Positions 47,454 to 58,645 of a stretch of 64,000 nucleotides of DNA are shown one piece after another (within the stretch, counting starts at the first letter, position 1; each line of letters starts with the position of its first letter). The notes under the pieces were generated by a model. That model was not told the DNA's origin, did not search any database, and saw only the letters and a program-made list of their open reading frames with translations. The position numbers were made by a program, and so were the translations under genes. This DNA is from Agromyces mariniharenae (GTDB taxonomy: Bacteria > Actinomycetota > Actinomycetes > Actinomycetales > Microbacteriaceae): assembly GCF_008122505.1 (NCBI RefSeq), contig NZ_VSSB01000001.1:1-64000 (forward strand). Reading direction: 5' to 3'.

Positions 47454-49799
47454 CTACTCGGCCAGCACGGGCTCCGCGAGCTCGGCGCGCACCGCGCGCG
47501 TCGCCTCGATGATGTGCTCGAGCGAGGCGACCGTCTCGTCGTAGCCGCGCGTCTTCAGGCCGCAGTCGGGGTTGACCCACAGCTTCGACGCGGGGATCTC
47601 GGCGACGGCCCGCTCGAGGAGCGCCTGCACCTCGGCGGCGCTCGGCACGCGCGGCGAGTGGATGTCGTAGACGCCCGGCCCGATGCCGTGGTCGAAGCCG
47701 CTCGACGACAGGTCGTCGACGACCTCCATGCGGCTGCGCGCGGCCTCGATCGACGTGACGTCGGCGTCGAGGTTGCGGATCGCGTCGATCACCACGCCGA
47801 ACTCCGAGTAGCAGAGGTGCGTGTGCACCTGGGTCGCCGACGCCGCGCCGCCCGTGGCCAGGCGGAACGAGCCGACCGACCAGTCGAGGTACGCCGGCTG
47901 GTCGGCGAGCTTCAGCGGCAGGAGCTCGCGCAGCGCGGGCTCGTCGACCTGGATCACGCGGATGCCGGCCTGCTCGAGGTCGGCGATCTCGTCGCGCAGG
48001 GCGAGCGCGACCTGGCGGGCGGTGTCGCCGAGCGGCTGGTCGTCGCGCACGAACGACCACGCCAGGATCGTCACGGGCCCGGTGAGCATGCCCTTCACGG
48101 GCTTCTCGGTGAGCGACTGCGCGTGCGTCGACCACTCGACCGTCATGGGAGCAGGGCGCGAGACGTCGCCCCACAGGATCGACGGACGCGTGCAGCGCGA
48201 GCCATAGGACTGCACCCAGCCGTGCTGCGTCACGGCGAAGCCGTCGAGCAGCTCGGCGAAGTACTGCACCATGTCGTTGCGCTCGGGCTCGCCGTGCACG
48301 AGCACGTCGAGGCCGAGGTCCTCCTGCAGGCGGATGACGCGTTCGATCTCGTCGCGCATGAGCGCACGGTACTCGGCATCCGTCAGCTCGGCCTTCACGA
48401 GCCGGGCGCGAGCACGGCGGATGTCGGCCGTCTGCGGGAACGAGCCGATCGTCGTGGTCGGCAGCTCGGGCAGCTCGAGGGCCTCCTGCGCCGCCACGCG
48501 CTCGTCGTACGCCGCGCGGGTGAAGTCGCGATCGGCGAGGGCGTCGAGGCGGTGGCGCACGGCGGGCACGCGCACGCCCGGCGCGCCCGCGCGGTCGGCC
48601 AGGGCAGCGGATGCCGCGTCGAGCTCGGTCGCGATCGCGTCGCGTCCCTCGGCGAGGCCGCGCGCGAGCGTCGCGACCTGCGCGACCTTCTGGTCGGCGA
48701 ACGCGAGCCAGCTCACGAGGCGCGGGTCGAGCAGCGTCTCGTCGTCGACGTCGTGCGGCACGTGCAGCAGCGACGTGGAGGTCGACACCGCGACATCGCC
48801 CGAGCGCGAGCGCAGCGCGTCGGCGCGCTCGAACGCGTGCGCGAGGTCGCCGCGCCAGATGTTGTGACCGTCGATGACGCCCGCGACGAGCGTCTTCGCG
48901 GCGAGCGACTCCTCGGTCGCCGGGTCGAGCTGCTCGGGCGCGGTGCCGCGCACGAGGTCGAACGAGATCGCCTCGACGGGGGCGGCGGCGAGAGCCGGCA
49001 GCGCGTCGTCGAGTGCGCCGTAGGGCGCGGCCACGAAGATCGCGGGACGCTCTTCGGCAGTGCCGAGGGCGTCGTAGGCGCGGCCGATCGCGTCGAGGAC
49101 GCGCTCGCGGGGCTCGTCGATGCTCTCGCTCACGAGCGCCGGCTCGTCGAGCTGGACCCAGGCGGCGCCGGCGGCGGCGAGCTCGGCCAGGAGTGCGGCG
49201 TAGACGGGCACGAGCTCGTCGAGGCGGTCGAGCGGGCGGAAGCCCTCGGGCGCGCCGTCGGCTGCCTTCGCGAGCAGGAGGAACGTGACCGGGCCGACGA
49301 TGACGGGGCGGGTCAGGAACCCGGCCGCCCTGGCCTCGGCGAACTCGGCGAGGATGCGGTCGGCGTGCAGCGCGAAGGCGGTGTCGGGGCCGATCTCGGG
49401 CACCAGGTAGTGGTAGTTCGAGTCGAACCACTTCGTCATCTCGAGCGGGGCGTCCTCGCCCTCGCCGCGGGCGATGGTGAAGTACCCGGCGAGGTCGACC
49501 CGGCCGGCCTCGTCCTGCAGGCGGTGGAAGCGCTCGGGCACGGCGCCGACGGCGATCGCGGCGTCGAGCACCTGGTCGTAGTACGAGAACGACTCGGGGA
49601 TCGACGAGTCGTCGCGCCCGAGGCCGAGCGACGCGAGCCGCTCCCTGGTCGCTGCCCGGAGCTCCGCCGAGGCGGCCTCGAGCTCGGCGGCGTCGATCGT
49701 GCCGGTCCAGAAGGCCTCGACGGCCTTCTTCAGCTCGCGGCGGCGGCCGATGCGCGGGTAGCCCAGGATCGTGCCGGTGGGGAAGGCGTGTGCGGTCAT
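47454..49799 (-). CDS. metE: cobalamin-independent methionine synthase
   Basis: Transfers methyl from polyglutamyl 5-methyl-THF to homocysteine. The 781-residue two-barrel protein starts [21 protein letters not shown]; the catalytic barrel has [31 protein letters not shown] and [10 protein letters not shown] (zinc ligands His, Cys, Glu, Cys). The ATG overlaps the metF stop by ATGA. No cobalamin riboswitch is visible upstream. Confidence 0.97.
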   Translation of the reverse strand: MTAHAFPTGTILGYPRIGRRRELKKAVEAFWTGTIDAAELEAASAELRAATRERLASLGLGRDDSSIPESFSYYDQVLDAAIAVGAVPERFHRLQDEAGRVDLAGYFTIARGEGEDAPLEMTKWFDSNYHYLVPEIGPDTAFALHADRILAEFAEARAAGFLTRPVIVGPVTFLLLAKAADGAPEGFRPLDRLDELVPVYAALLAELAAAGAAWVQLDEPALVSESIDEPRERVLDAIGRAYDALGTAEERPAIFVAAPYGALDDALPALAAAPVEAISFDLVRGTAPEQLDPATEESLAAKTLVAGVIDGHNIWRGDLAHAFERADALRSRSGDVAVSTSTSLLHVPHDVDDETLLDPRLVSWLAFADQKVAQVATLARGLAEGRDAIATELDAASAALADRAGAPGVRVPAVRHRLDALADRDFTRAAYDERVAAQEALELPELPTTTIGSFPQTADIRRARARLVKAELTDAEYRALMRDEIERVIRLQEDLGLDVLVHGEPERNDMVQYFAELLDGFAVTQHGWVQSYGSRCTRPSILWGDVSRPAPMTVEWSTHAQSLTEKPVKGMLTGPVTILAWSFVRDDQPLGDTARQVALALRDEIADLEQAGIRVIQVDEPALRELLPLKLADQPAYLDWSVGSFRLATGGAASATQVHTHLCYSEFGVVIDAIRNLDADVTSIEAARSRMEVVDDLSSSGFDHGIGPGVYDIHSPRVPSAAEVQALLERAVAEIPASKLWVNPDCGLKTRGYDETVASLEHIIEATRAVRAELAEPVLAE

Positions 49800-50788
49800 C
49801 GTTCTGTGGTGTTCCTCTCGTTGACGAGTCGGTCGTGGGGGCCGAGGCCGAGGCGGTCGACGACGTCGAGCACGGCTTCGTGGCGGTTGAAGGTGTACAG
49901 GTGCAGGCCGGGTGCGCCGCCGTCGAGCACGTCGGCGGCGAGCCGGGTGGCGAAGTCGATGCCGATCTCGACCTGCGCGGCGGCGTCGGGCTCGATCTCG
50001 AGGTCGATCGCGAGCGACGCGGGCGGCTCGACGCCCGTGAGCTCGGTGAGCCGCGCGAGCCGGGCGGGCGTGGTGACCGGCATGATGCCCGGGAGGATCG
50101 GGATGGTCACGCCGCCTGCCCGGGCCCGTTCGACGAACCCGAGGTAGTCGTCGGCGTGCCAGAAGAGCTGGGTGATCGCGAGGTTCGCGCCGGCGATCTC
50201 CTTCGCGAGCAGCGTGTCCACGTCCTGCGCGGCGCCACGCGAGCGCGGATGCCCCGTGGGGAACGCCGCCACGGCCACGCGCTCGGGCCGCGGCCGCTCG
50301 CCGATCTGCGTCACGCCGGGCAGGCCGGGGATGCCGACCTGCGCGAACGGCTCCCGCTCCTCCTGCACGCGGTGGATGAGCTGCACGAGCTCGGCGGCGC
50401 TGTCGAGGTCGCCGATGCCCTCGTCGGAGTCGGCGCCCACCGGTGGGTCCCCCCGGAGCGCGAGGAAGCTCGTGATGCCGGCGTCCAGGAACTCGCGCAC
50501 GAGGCGGTTCGCCTCCGCGTGCGAGGAGCCGACGCACGTGAGGTGCGCCATGGGCTCGACGTCGGTGTTCTCGAGCATGTAGCGGAGCACCGTGAGCGAG
50601 CGGTCGCGCGACGTGCCGCCCGCGCCGAACGTCACCGAGATGAACGCGGGGTCCGCCTCGGCGAGGCGGTCGATGGTGCGCCCCAGGGCGAGCGCCGCGG
50701 CATCCGATCGCGGCGGATACAGCTCGAACGAGACCGGCGTGCGGGGCCGACAGTCGGCGCCGCCGGCGTCCTGTCCGGTCTCTGCCAT
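49796..50788 (-). CDS. metF: methylenetetrahydrofolate reductase
   Basis: Makes 5-methyl-THF for MetE. The 330-residue TIM-barrel flavoprotein has [32 protein letters not shown] and [13 protein letters not shown], standard for MetF. ATG 50788 is preferred; an upstream in-frame ATG would add 46 atypical residues. AGGAGCACC precedes the start. metE follows with an ATGA overlap, so supply and use of methyl-THF are coupled. The 5' region 50789-51002 contains a strong GCCGGGC hairpin but no riboswitch I recognise. Confidence 0.95.
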   Translation of the reverse strand: MAETGQDAGGADCRPRTPVSFELYPPRSDAAALALGRTIDRLAEADPAFISVTFGAGGTSRDRSLTVLRYMLENTDVEPMAHLTCVGSSHAEANRLVREFLDAGITSFLALRGDPPVGADSDEGIGDLDSAAELVQLIHRVQEEREPFAQVGIPGLPGVTQIGERPRPERVAVAAFPTGHPRSRGAAQDVDTLLAKEIAGANLAITQLFWHADDYLGFVERARAGGVTIPILPGIMPVTTPARLARLTELTGVEPPASLAIDLEIEPDAAAQVEIGIDFATRLAADVLDGGAPGLHLYTFNRHEAVLDVVDRLGLGPHDRLVNERNTTER

Positions 50789-51002
50789 GGTGCTCCTGCG
50801 TGGCGGGGCCGTGTCGTCGAGGAATGCACGGCAGGCCGCGTCCCCCGGCCGTACTCGGCGGGTGGGTGTCGCGGGCGGGTGCCGGGCTCGGCGGTCGCTC
50901 CAGGTGCCCGGCATCCGGCCGTGCACCGACGATCACCAGCGACGATACGCCTGGGATCCCTCGAAATGGGCACTATGACGCGACGTGACGCCCCGAAACG
51001 GG

Positions 51003-51038
51003 ACGATCGGCACACCCGGGGTCGGGTGCGCCGATCGT
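51003..51038 (-). terminator. terminator downstream of hflX
   Basis: A 16-bp stem with one mismatch (51003-51018 with 51023-51038) and a 4-nt loop, 22 nt past the hflX stop. A second small CCCCGAAACGGGG hairpin lies just beyond, at 50991-51003. Confidence 0.7.
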
Positions 51039-51059
51039 GTCGAGCGCTCAGCTCGCCCG

Positions 51060-52589
51060 TCAGGCGGGCACGGATGCCGCGTCGAACTCCGCGAGCTGGG
51101 CGGCCTGCTCGGGCGACGCGAGCGCCGTGATGCGGGTGCCGTCCTCGACGTACTCCACCGAGAGCACGCGGCCCGTCTCGTGCAGCGTGGAGACCACGTC
51201 GCCGCGGTCGTACGGCACGAGCAGGTCGACCTGCACGGCGGGGTCGGGCAGCATCCGCCCGATCGCCTCGAGCACGTCGGCGACGCCCGCGCCCGTGCGC
51301 GCCGACGCGAACACGGCGTTCGGCTCGAGACCGCGCAGCACGAGGCGATCCTCGGGCGTGATGAGGTCGGCCTTGTTGAATACCACGAGCTCGGGCACGT
51401 CGCGCGCGCCCACCTCGCCGATCACGTCGCGCACGGTGGCGATCTGGCCGGCCGGGTCGGGGTGCGCCGCGTCGACGACGTGCACGATCAGGTCGGCGTC
51501 GCCGACCTCCTCGAGCGTCGAGCGGAACGCCTCGACGAGCTGGTGCGGCAGGTTGCGCACGAACCCGACGGTGTCGGCGATCGTGTAGACGCGGCCGTCG
51601 GCCGTGGTGTTGCGGCGAACGGTGGCGTCGAGGGTCGCGAACAGGGCGTTCTCGACGAGCACGCCCGCGCCCGTGATGCGGTTGAGCAGGCTCGACTTGC
51701 CGGCGTTCGTGTACCCGGCGATCGCGACCGACGGCACGGCGTTGCGGCGGCGGTTGGCCCGCTTCGCCTCGCGCGCGGGCTTCATGCCGACGATCTGCCG
51801 GCGCAGCTTCGCCATGCGCGAGTGGATGCGGCGTCGATCGAGCTCGATCTTCGTCTCACCGGGTCCACGCGAACCCATGCCCGCACCCGCGCCGCCGACC
51901 TGGCCACCGGCCTGCCGGGACATCGACTCACCCCAGCCGCGCAGGCGCGGGAGGAGGTACTCGAGCTGCGCGAGCTCGACCTGGGCCTTGCCCTCGCGGC
52001 TCTTCGCGTGCTGGCTGAAGATGTCGAGGATCGTCGCGGTGCGGTCGATGACCTTGACCTTCACGACGTCCTCCAGCGCACGCCGCTGGCTGGGCGCGAG
52101 CTCGGTGTCGGCGATCACGGTGTCGGCGCCGAGCGCGGCGACGATGTGCCGCAGCTCCTCCGCCTTGCCGCTGCCGAGGTACGTGCTGGGGTCGGGGTGC
52201 GGACGACGCTGGAGCAGCCCGTCGAGCACCCGCGCGCCCGCGGTCTCGGCGAGGGCGGCGAGCTCGCGGAGCGAGTTCTCCGCGTCCTCCTGCGATCCCT
52301 GCGAGTACACGCCGATGAGCACGACGTTCTCGAGTCGCAGCTGCCGGTACTCGACCTCGGTGACGTCCTCGAGCTCGGTGGAGAGCCCGCTGACGCGACG
52401 GAGCGCCGCGCGCTCCTCGCGGTCGTACTGCTCGCCGTCGGCCGTGTCGGCGCCCGCGGCATCCGACCAGTCCTTCTGGATCGCCGACGCCTCGGCGGCG
52501 CCGAATCGCGCCACGCCCGCGCGGGTCTCCGCGCTGCGCAGCACGCGCTCGACGGCGTCGTCGGCGGTGCTTCGCTCTGCTTCGTTCAT
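51060..52589 (-). CDS. hflX: ribosome-associated GTPase HflX
   Basis: Splits stalled or hibernating ribosomes. The 509-residue protein has an actinobacterial acidic N-terminus (residues 1-60), the ND1 domain (VLIGVYSQGSQEDAENSL, RPHPDPSTYLGSGKAEEL), a coiled linker with GSRGPGETKIELDRR, and the GTPase domain (GYTNAGKSSLLN, DTVGFVRNLPHQLVEAF, NKAD). TAGGGT lies exactly 7 nt before the ATG, a leaderless layout. Confidence 0.96.
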   Translation of the reverse strand: MNEAERSTADDAVERVLRSAETRAGVARFGAAEASAIQKDWSDAAGADTADGEQYDREERAALRRVSGLSTELEDVTEVEYRQLRLENVVLIGVYSQGSQEDAENSLRELAALAETAGARVLDGLLQRRPHPDPSTYLGSGKAEELRHIVAALGADTVIADTELAPSQRRALEDVVKVKVIDRTATILDIFSQHAKSREGKAQVELAQLEYLLPRLRGWGESMSRQAGGQVGGAGAGMGSRGPGETKIELDRRRIHSRMAKLRRQIVGMKPAREAKRANRRRNAVPSVAIAGYTNAGKSSLLNRITGAGVLVENALFATLDATVRRNTTADGRVYTIADTVGFVRNLPHQLVEAFRSTLEEVGDADLIVHVVDAAHPDPAGQIATVRDVIGEVGARDVPELVVFNKADLITPEDRLVLRGLEPNAVFASARTGAGVADVLEAIGRMLPDPAVQVDLLVPYDRGDVVSTLHETGRVLSVEYVEDGTRITALASPEQAAQLAEFDAASVPA

Positions 52590-52640
52590 CGATTCCACCC
52601 TACTTCTCTCAGTCCTCGTGTCGTGCGATAGCTTGCTTGC

Positions 52641-53252
52641 ATGGGCTCCGACCACTACTTCTCCCCTGCCCCTCGGAGCGATTCCACCGTCCGCACCATC
52701 CGTGCCCGGCTGGCCGGACGCGAGCTCGAACTCGTGACGTCCGCCGGCGTCTTCAGCCCCGAGCACCTCGACAAGGGGACGCGCGTGCTGCTCGACGCGG
52801 TGCCCGAGCCGCCCGCTGCGGGCCACCTGCTCGACCTCGGCGCCGGATGGGGCCCGATCGCGGTGAGCCTCGCGCTGCAGTCGCCGGATGCCACGGTCTG
52901 GGCGGTCGACGTCAACGAACGTGCGCTCGACCTCGTGCGGCGGAACTGTCAGCGGCTCTCCATATCGAATGTCAACGCCGTGGTGCCCGACGATGTTCCC
53001 GCGCAGGTGCGATTCGCGCAGATCGTCTCGAATCCGCCGATCCGCGTGGGCACGGCCGAGCTGCACGCGATGCTCGGACGGTGGCTGCCGCGCCTCGAGT
53101 CCGACGCCGCCGCGTGGCTCGTGGTCGCGAAGCACCTGGGCGCCGATTCGCTGCAGCGCTGGGTCGGGACCGACCTCGGGTTCGACGTCGAGCGGTCGGC
53201 GAACTCGAAGGGGTTCCGGGTGCTCGAGGTGCGGCACGCGGCCGGCGCGTGA
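52641..53252 (+). CDS. class I SAM-dependent methyltransferase (MTS/RsmC-like)
   Basis: A 203-residue protein with VFSPEHLDKGTRVLLDAV, motif I LLDLGAGWGPIAVSLAL, acidic motif VWAVDVNERALDLV and the catalytic motif IVSNPPIRVG, the N-PP-(Y/I/F) signature of RsmC/RlmG-type rRNA guanine N2 methyltransferases. The target base is not assignable. Divergent from hflX (51 bp). Confidence 0.88.
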   Translation: MGSDHYFSPAPRSDSTVRTIRARLAGRELELVTSAGVFSPEHLDKGTRVLLDAVPEPPAAGHLLDLGAGWGPIAVSLALQSPDATVWAVDVNERALDLVRRNCQRLSISNVNAVVPDDVPAQVRFAQIVSNPPIRVGTAELHAMLGRWLPRLESDAAAWLVVAKHLGADSLQRWVGTDLGFDVERSANSKGFRVLEVRHAAGA

Positions 53253-53282
53253 GCGGTCAGCGAGCCGCGGCGAGCCCGCGGG

Positions 53283-54164
53283 TCAGCCGAGGCTGAGGAC
53301 GCCGTCGAAGACGAGCTCGGCCGGCCCGGCCAGTGCGACGTGCTCGCCGTCGTGGGCCTGGAACATCCGCACGCCGAGCACCCCGCCGGGCACGTGCACG
53401 CGCCAGTCGTTCGGCGCGCCCTCGCCCGCCCAGTGCCGCACGGCGAGGGCGGATGCCACGGCGCCCGTGCCGCACGAGAGCGTCTCGCCCGAGCCGCGCT
53501 CGTGCACGCGCATGCGGACGCGCCCGATGCCGTCCTCGACGAGCGGCTCCGCCGGCACGACGAACTCGATGTTGGCGCCCGCCTCGGGGACCGGGTCGAG
53601 GATCGGCTGGTAGGCGAGGTCGATCGCCTCGAGCTCGTCGTCGTCGGCGAGGGCCACCACGACGTGCGGGTTGCCGACGTCGATGCCGAGGCCCGGCCGC
53701 GCGACGGGCAGCTCCTTCGCGCGCACGAGCGGCTCGCCGCCGGCGAGGCGCCACGGGCCGAGGTCGGCCTGGAACCCGGTCGCCGTGCGGCTCACGGTGC
53801 GGACGCCCGCGCGTGTGCCGATCGCGATCGACTCGCCCGGGGGCAGCTCGGCGAGGCCCTGGTCGAGGAGGTAGCTCGTGAAGACCCGGATGCCGTTGCC
53901 GCACATCTCGGAGACCGTGCCGTCGGCGTTCCAGTAGTCCATGAACCAGACGGCGTCGGGGTCGGCGGCGAGGGCCGCGGCGCCGTCGTCGAGGTTGCTC
54001 GATCGCACGGCGCGGATGACGCCGTCGGCGCCGACGCCGAACCGGCGATCGCAGATCGCGGCGATCTGCGTGGGCGTGAGCTCGGTGTCGCCCTCGGGGT
54101 CGCTGAAGAGCACGAAGTCGTTGCCGGTGCCCTGCCCCTTGGTGAATCGCAGATCGAAGGACAT
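53283..54164 (-). CDS. dapF: diaminopimelate epimerase
   Basis: Converts LL- to meso-diaminopimelate for lysine and peptidoglycan. The 293-residue protein has both catalytic cysteines, in [11 protein letters not shown] and [12 protein letters not shown], plus [13 protein letters not shown] at the start. TAGACT lies 6 nt before the ATG, a leaderless layout. It converges on the methyltransferase gene. Confidence 0.96.
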   Translation of the reverse strand: MSFDLRFTKGQGTGNDFVLFSDPEGDTELTPTQIAAICDRRFGVGADGVIRAVRSSNLDDGAAALAADPDAVWFMDYWNADGTVSEMCGNGIRVFTSYLLDQGLAELPPGESIAIGTRAGVRTVSRTATGFQADLGPWRLAGGEPLVRAKELPVARPGLGIDVGNPHVVVALADDDELEAIDLAYQPILDPVPEAGANIEFVVPAEPLVEDGIGRVRMRVHERGSGETLSCGTGAVASALAVRHWAGEGAPNDWRVHVPGGVLGVRMFQAHDGEHVALAGPAELVFDGVLSLG

Positions 54165-54173
54165 TCGATCAGT

Positions 54174-55451
54174 CTAGGGCCGCCCGGCGGGCCGGCTCCG
54201 CGCCGCGCCCGTCGCCGCAGCCGCCACCAGCGCCGCCGCGAACACCCCCGCCGTGGCCGCGACGCTCGCGAATCCCGCGGCCTGGAGGAGGATGCCCGAC
54301 GCAGCTCCCCCACCTGCTGCGGCCAGCCCCATGCCGACCTCCCCCCAGCCCTCTCGCCGGAGTCGGACCCGCTCTGCCGCGTCACGCGCGAGCACCGTGC
54401 TGCCAGCGACGAGTGCGAGGTTCCACCCGGCGCCGATCACCACGACCGAGACGGCGACGCCCGGCAGCGAGTGCGGGACCGACGCGGCCATGAGCGACGC
54501 CGCACCGAGCGCGACGGCGCTCACCGCGGCCACCCGCTCGGCGCCCCACCGGCCGACGAGCAGCCCCGAGAGCGGGGACGGCGCGAACATGGCCGCGATG
54601 TGCGCCGAGATGAGGAGGCCGACCGTGCCGAGGTCGGCATGGAGGTGCTCGAGATGCACCGGCACCACCGTCATCACGATCACCATCACGATGTTCGCGA
54701 GCGACAGGATGCCGACGCCGAGGATCGTGTCCCGTCGTGTCGTTCGCCCGCCGCCCGTCATACGTCCACCATCGGCCGAGATCGCACCCCGGGCCGGCGC
54801 GGTCCCTCCCGCCGGCGGAGCCATCGAGCGGGCCGCACTCGGGACGCGCGGAGCGCTGGCCACGAACGCGCCGGCGGCCACGGCGAATCCGAGGGCGCCG
54901 AGCGCGAAGCAGCCGGCGAGCGGCGGCATCCCCATCGCCTGCCCCGCGACATCGCTCGGAGCCAGCAGGAGCGGCCCGATGACGGCGCCGACGGAGGTTG
55001 CGACGAGGAGTCGCGTGAGCGCCCGCACGCGATGCTCGGTCGTCGCCCGCTCCGCCGCCGCGTAACGGCTCAGCATCACGGCGGCATTGCCGGCACCGAA
55101 CACCAGGCTTCCGAGCAGCATCGGCCCGATGGCGCCGACGATCGCCGACCACACCACGACGGCGGCCCCGATCGCCGCGAGGGCGGCCCCCGCCGCCAAC
55201 GCCGGCGACCGTCCGCCCCGTCGGGAGGCCCGGCTGATGGCGAGCGCGGCGAGGGCCGTGCCGATCACGAGCATGGCCTGCGGCCACCCGGCGAACCACG
55301 CCTCGCCGCCGAGACGGACGGCGAGCAGTCCAGCGGCCGACCCCGCGACGGAGTTCGCGAGCGCTCCCACGGCGGCGCCGATCGGAAGGAAGGGGGTGCG
55401 GGCGCTCAGCCGATCGGTCGTGGCCCTGGTCGGGGCGGATTCCGTGGTCAT
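54174..55451 (-). CDS. MFS transporter
   Basis: A 425-residue permease with about 12 hydrophobic helices and a central hydrophilic loop near 210-235. Substrate unknown; amino-acid or drug efflux is plausible because the divergent neighbour is an Lrp-type regulator. ATG 55451 is chosen over an in-frame ATG 9 nt upstream because TAGCAT lies exactly 7 nt before it. Confidence 0.85.
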   Translation of the reverse strand: MTTESAPTRATTDRLSARTPFLPIGAAVGALANSVAGSAAGLLAVRLGGEAWFAGWPQAMLVIGTALAALAISRASRRGGRSPALAAGAALAAIGAAVVVWSAIVGAIGPMLLGSLVFGAGNAAVMLSRYAAAERATTEHRVRALTRLLVATSVGAVIGPLLLAPSDVAGQAMGMPPLAGCFALGALGFAVAAGAFVASAPRVPSAARSMAPPAGGTAPARGAISADGGRMTGGGRTTRRDTILGVGILSLANIVMVIVMTVVPVHLEHLHADLGTVGLLISAHIAAMFAPSPLSGLLVGRWGAERVAAVSAVALGAASLMAASVPHSLPGVAVSVVVIGAGWNLALVAGSTVLARDAAERVRLRREGWGEVGMGLAAAGGGAASGILLQAAGFASVAATAGVFAAALVAAAATGAARSRPAGRP

Positions 55452-55551
55452 GCGGATCATGCTAGGAATGGCGGCGAGCGCTCTGAATGGCCATCGAGCA
55501 TCCACTCTCCCTGATTCGCTCGCATTCGGAACGCGAAGGGAGTGATCCGCA

Positions 55552-56067
55552 TTGCGTGCGTACGAACCCGATGACACCGACTGGGCGATCCTCCACGAGC
55601 TGCAGCTCGACGCCCGGATCTCCTTCAACGAACTCGGCCGGCGGATCCACCTCTCCCCGCCCTCCGTCGCCGAACGCGTGCGTCGCCTCGAGGGGCACGG
55701 CATCCTCACCGGTTACGCGGCGCACGTCGATCCGGCCGCGGTCGGCCAGGACGTGACCGCCTACATCAACCTGCGGTGCGATCCCGGACGCTGCCTCCTG
55801 AAGACCGCCGATCCGGAGGAGTTCCCCGAGGTCGTCGAGATCCACAAGCTGGCCGGACGCCACTGCACGATGCTGCGCGTTCGCGTCGCGTCGATCGCGC
55901 ATTTCGAGGGGCTCGTCGAGCGCATCGGAACGCACGGCCCGCTCGAGACGACGATGGTCATGTCGACCCCGTTCACGCGGCGGGAGGTGCGCCCGGCTCC
56001 GCCCCGCCGACCGGTCACGACCGGGGACGCATGGTGGCAGGCGAAGGATGCCTCGGGCGACGCCTGA
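55552..56067 (+). CDS. Lrp/AsnC-family regulator
   Basis: A 171-residue transcription factor: N-terminal HTH (DWAILHELQLDARISFNELGRRI, split here, then SPPSVAERVRRLEGHGIL), then a RAM effector domain (CTMLRVRVASIAHFEGL). TTG start at 55552 after GGGAG. It is divergent from the MFS gene with a 100-bp shared promoter gap and probably controls it. Confidence 0.88.
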   Translation: MRAYEPDDTDWAILHELQLDARISFNELGRRIHLSPPSVAERVRRLEGHGILTGYAAHVDPAAVGQDVTAYINLRCDPGRCLLKTADPEEFPEVVEIHKLAGRHCTMLRVRVASIAHFEGLVERIGTHGPLETTMVMSTPFTRREVRPAPPRRPVTTGDAWWQAKDASGDA

Positions 56068-56115
56068 TCGCGCCGGCACATCCGCCCATCCCGAGACGAC
56101 ATCGGGACATCCTGC

Positions 56116-57036
56116 TCAGTCCAGGGTCGCTTGACGGGCGAGTTCCGCGCCTCGCTCGACGACGTCGTCGCCGTCGATCGTGGTCGCGTCCGCGTAGCGG
56201 CGGAACCAGCCGACCTGCCGCCGGGCGTAGGTGCGGGTGAGCTGCTGCGTCTCGGCGACGGCCTCGTCCCGCGACATCCGCCCGTGCAGCTCGGCGAGCG
56301 CCTGGGCGTAGCCGATCGCCTTGCGTGCGGTGACGCCGCGCTCGAGTCCCAGCGGCACGAGCGCCTCCACCTCGTCGACGAGCCCGTCGCGCCACATGCG
56401 CTCGACCCGGGCGTCGAGGCGCTCGACGAGGCGCCCGCGGTCGCTGCGGAGGTGCACGATGCGGTGCGGCCCCCACGGGGTGGGCTCGTCGGGCAGGCGC
56501 GCGGCCTTCGGCTCCCCCGTCAGCTCGATGACCTCGAGCGCGCGCACGATCCGGCGCCCGTTCTGGGCGTCGACGCTCGCGGCGGTCTCGGCGTCGATGG
56601 CCCGCAAACGAGCGTGCAGCAGGCCCGGCCCGAGCTCGGCGAGCTCGGCTTCGAGTCGCGCGCGGATCGCGGCATCCGTGCCCGGGAACCGGAAGTCGTG
56701 GATCACGGACGACACGTAGAGGCCCGAGCCGCCGACGAGCAGGGCGACGCCGTCGCGCGCGACGATGTCGTCGATGGTCGCGCGCGCGTCGGGCTGGTAG
56801 GCGGCGACGGAAGCCTCCTGCGTGACGTCGAGCACGTCGAGCAGGTGGTGCGGCACCCCGCGTCGCTCGCCGGGCGGCAGCTTCGCCGTGCCGATGTCCA
56901 TGCCGCGGTACAGCTGCATCGCGTCGGCGTTCACGACCTCGGCGACCCGGCCGACACGCGCGAACGCCTCGGCGAGGTCGAGCGCGAAGTCGGACTTGCC
57001 GGTGCCGGTGGCGCCGACGATCGCGATGAGGGTCAC
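56116..57036 (-). CDS. miaA: tRNA dimethylallyltransferase
   Basis: Adds dimethylallyl to A37 of UNN-reading tRNAs. The 306-residue protein has the P-loop [43 protein letters not shown] and [18 protein letters not shown] start, 1 nt after the miaB stop, so the two successive A37 modification enzymes are co-translated. Confidence 0.96.
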   Translation of the reverse strand: MTLIAIVGATGTGKSDFALDLAEAFARVGRVAEVVNADAMQLYRGMDIGTAKLPPGERRGVPHHLLDVLDVTQEASVAAYQPDARATIDDIVARDGVALLVGGSGLYVSSVIHDFRFPGTDAAIRARLEAELAELGPGLLHARLRAIDAETAASVDAQNGRRIVRALEVIELTGEPKAARLPDEPTPWGPHRIVHLRSDRGRLVERLDARVERMWRDGLVDEVEALVPLGLERGVTARKAIGYAQALAELHGRMSRDEAVAETQQLTRTYARRQVGWFRRYADATTIDGDDVVERGAELARQATLD

Positions 57037-57037
57037 G

Positions 57038-58633
57038 TCAGCGCTGGGCGTCGGTGGGGTCGTAGATCGGCATGGTGCCGACGCCGGGCGCGACGAGCGG
57101 CTCGGTGCCGCGGGCGCGGAGCACGGGCAGCCCGAGCGAGACCTTGCCTGCGGCGGATGCCCCGGGAGCCGCCGGCACGCCGCAGCTCTCGGCCTGCGCC
57201 CGGTCCCACGCGTCGCCCGCGCGCGTGCGGCGGATGCGCAGCGGCGCGTCGTCGAGCGAGTCGGCGAGCAGGTGGAACGGCGCCGCCTGCGTGATCGTGA
57301 CCGAGACGACGTCGCCCGGCCGAGGCAGCTCGGAGCCCGCCGGGACCTCGAAGTGCACGAGTCGGCTGTCCTCGGCACGACCGCTCAGGCGGTGCGTCTC
57401 GGCGTCCTTCTTGCCGTCGCCCGTGGAGACGAGCACCTCGACGGCGCGGCCCACGAGTCGCTGGTTCTCCTCCCAGGAGATCCGCTCCTGCAGCGCGGTG
57501 AGGCGCTCATAGCGCTCCTGCACGACCTCCTTCGGCACCTGGTCGTCCATGGTCGCGGCGGGCGTCCCGGGGCGGATCGAGTACTGGAACGTGAACGCGG
57601 ACGCGAAGCGTGCCGCCTCGACCACGCGGAGGGTCTCCTCGAAGTCCTCCTCGGTCTCGCCTGGGAAGCCCACGATGATGTCGGTCGAGATCGCCGCGTT
57701 CGGGATCTTCGCACGCACGCGGTCGAGGATGCCGAGGAACTTCTCGGAGCGGTAGGAGCGCCGCATCGCCTTCAGGATGCGGTCGGACCCCGACTGCAGG
57801 GGCATATGCAGCTGGGGCATGACCGACGGCGTCTCGGCCATCGCGTCGATGACGTCGTCGGTGAAGGCGGCGGGGTGCGGGCTCGTGAAGCGGATGCGCT
57901 CGAGGCCCTCGATCCGGCCGGCGGCCCGAAGCAGCTTGCCGAACGCCTGCCGGTCGCCGAACTCGACGCCGTAGGAGTTCACGTTCTGGCCGAGGAGGGT
58001 GACCTCGACCGCGCCATCGTCGACGAGCGCCTGGATCTCGGCGAGGATCTCGCCGGGCCGGCGGTCCTTTTCCTTGCCGCGCAGGGCGGGCACGATGCAG
58101 AACGTGCAGGTGTTGTTGCAGCCGACCGAGATCGAGACCCAGCCGCTGTAGGTGGAGTCGCGCTTGGTGGGCAGCGTCGAGGGGAACACCTCCAGCGCGT
58201 CGAGGATCTCGAGCTGCGCCTCGTCGTTGTGGCGGGCCCGCTCCAGCAGGCTCGGGAGCGAGCCCATGTTGTGGGTGCCGAAGACCACGTCGACCCAGGG
58301 CGCCTTCTCGAGGATGACGTTCTTGTCCTTCTGGGCGAGGCAGCCGCCGACGGCGATCTGCATGCCGGCATGGCGGCGCTTGACGCCCGCGAGGTGGCCG
58401 AGGTTGCCGTACAGCTTGTTGTCGGCGTTCTCGCGCACGGCGCAGGTGTTGATGACGACGACGTCGGGCTCGGCGCCGTCGGCGGGGACGTACCCGGCGG
58501 CCTCGAGCGAACCGCTCAGCCGCTCGGAGTCGTGCACGTTCATCTGGCAGCCGAAGGTGCGGACCTCGTAGGTGCGCGGCGTCGTGGCCGGTTCGACGGC
58601 CTCGACGGTCGGGGCCTCGTGAAGGGTGCTCAT
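57038..58633 (-). CDS. miaB: tRNA-2-methylthio-N6-dimethylallyladenosine synthase
   Basis: Radical-SAM enzyme that methylthiolates i6A37. The 531-residue protein has the N-terminal cluster cysteines ([24 protein letters not shown]), the radical-SAM triad CNNTCTFC and a TRAM domain. TAGACT lies 9 nt before the ATG. miaA follows directly. Extra residues after the TRAM domain are a variable tail. Confidence 0.96.
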   Translation of the reverse strand: MSTLHEAPTVEAVEPATTPRTYEVRTFGCQMNVHDSERLSGSLEAAGYVPADGAEPDVVVINTCAVRENADNKLYGNLGHLAGVKRRHAGMQIAVGGCLAQKDKNVILEKAPWVDVVFGTHNMGSLPSLLERARHNDEAQLEILDALEVFPSTLPTKRDSTYSGWVSISVGCNNTCTFCIVPALRGKEKDRRPGEILAEIQALVDDGAVEVTLLGQNVNSYGVEFGDRQAFGKLLRAAGRIEGLERIRFTSPHPAAFTDDVIDAMAETPSVMPQLHMPLQSGSDRILKAMRRSYRSEKFLGILDRVRAKIPNAAISTDIIVGFPGETEEDFEETLRVVEAARFASAFTFQYSIRPGTPAATMDDQVPKEVVQERYERLTALQERISWEENQRLVGRAVEVLVSTGDGKKDAETHRLSGRAEDSRLVHFEVPAGSELPRPGDVVSVTITQAAPFHLLADSLDDAPLRIRRTRAGDAWDRAQAESCGVPAAPGASAAGKVSLGLPVLRARGTEPLVAPGVGTMPIYDPTDAQR

Positions 58634-58645
58634 GATCGCACCAGT

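Noticed and set aside
50789..51002. SAM-type riboswitch upstream of metF
   Set aside because: A GCCGGGC hairpin with an internal TGGAGCGACC segment looks superficially similar, but the conserved SAM-I or SAM-IV core elements cannot be aligned.
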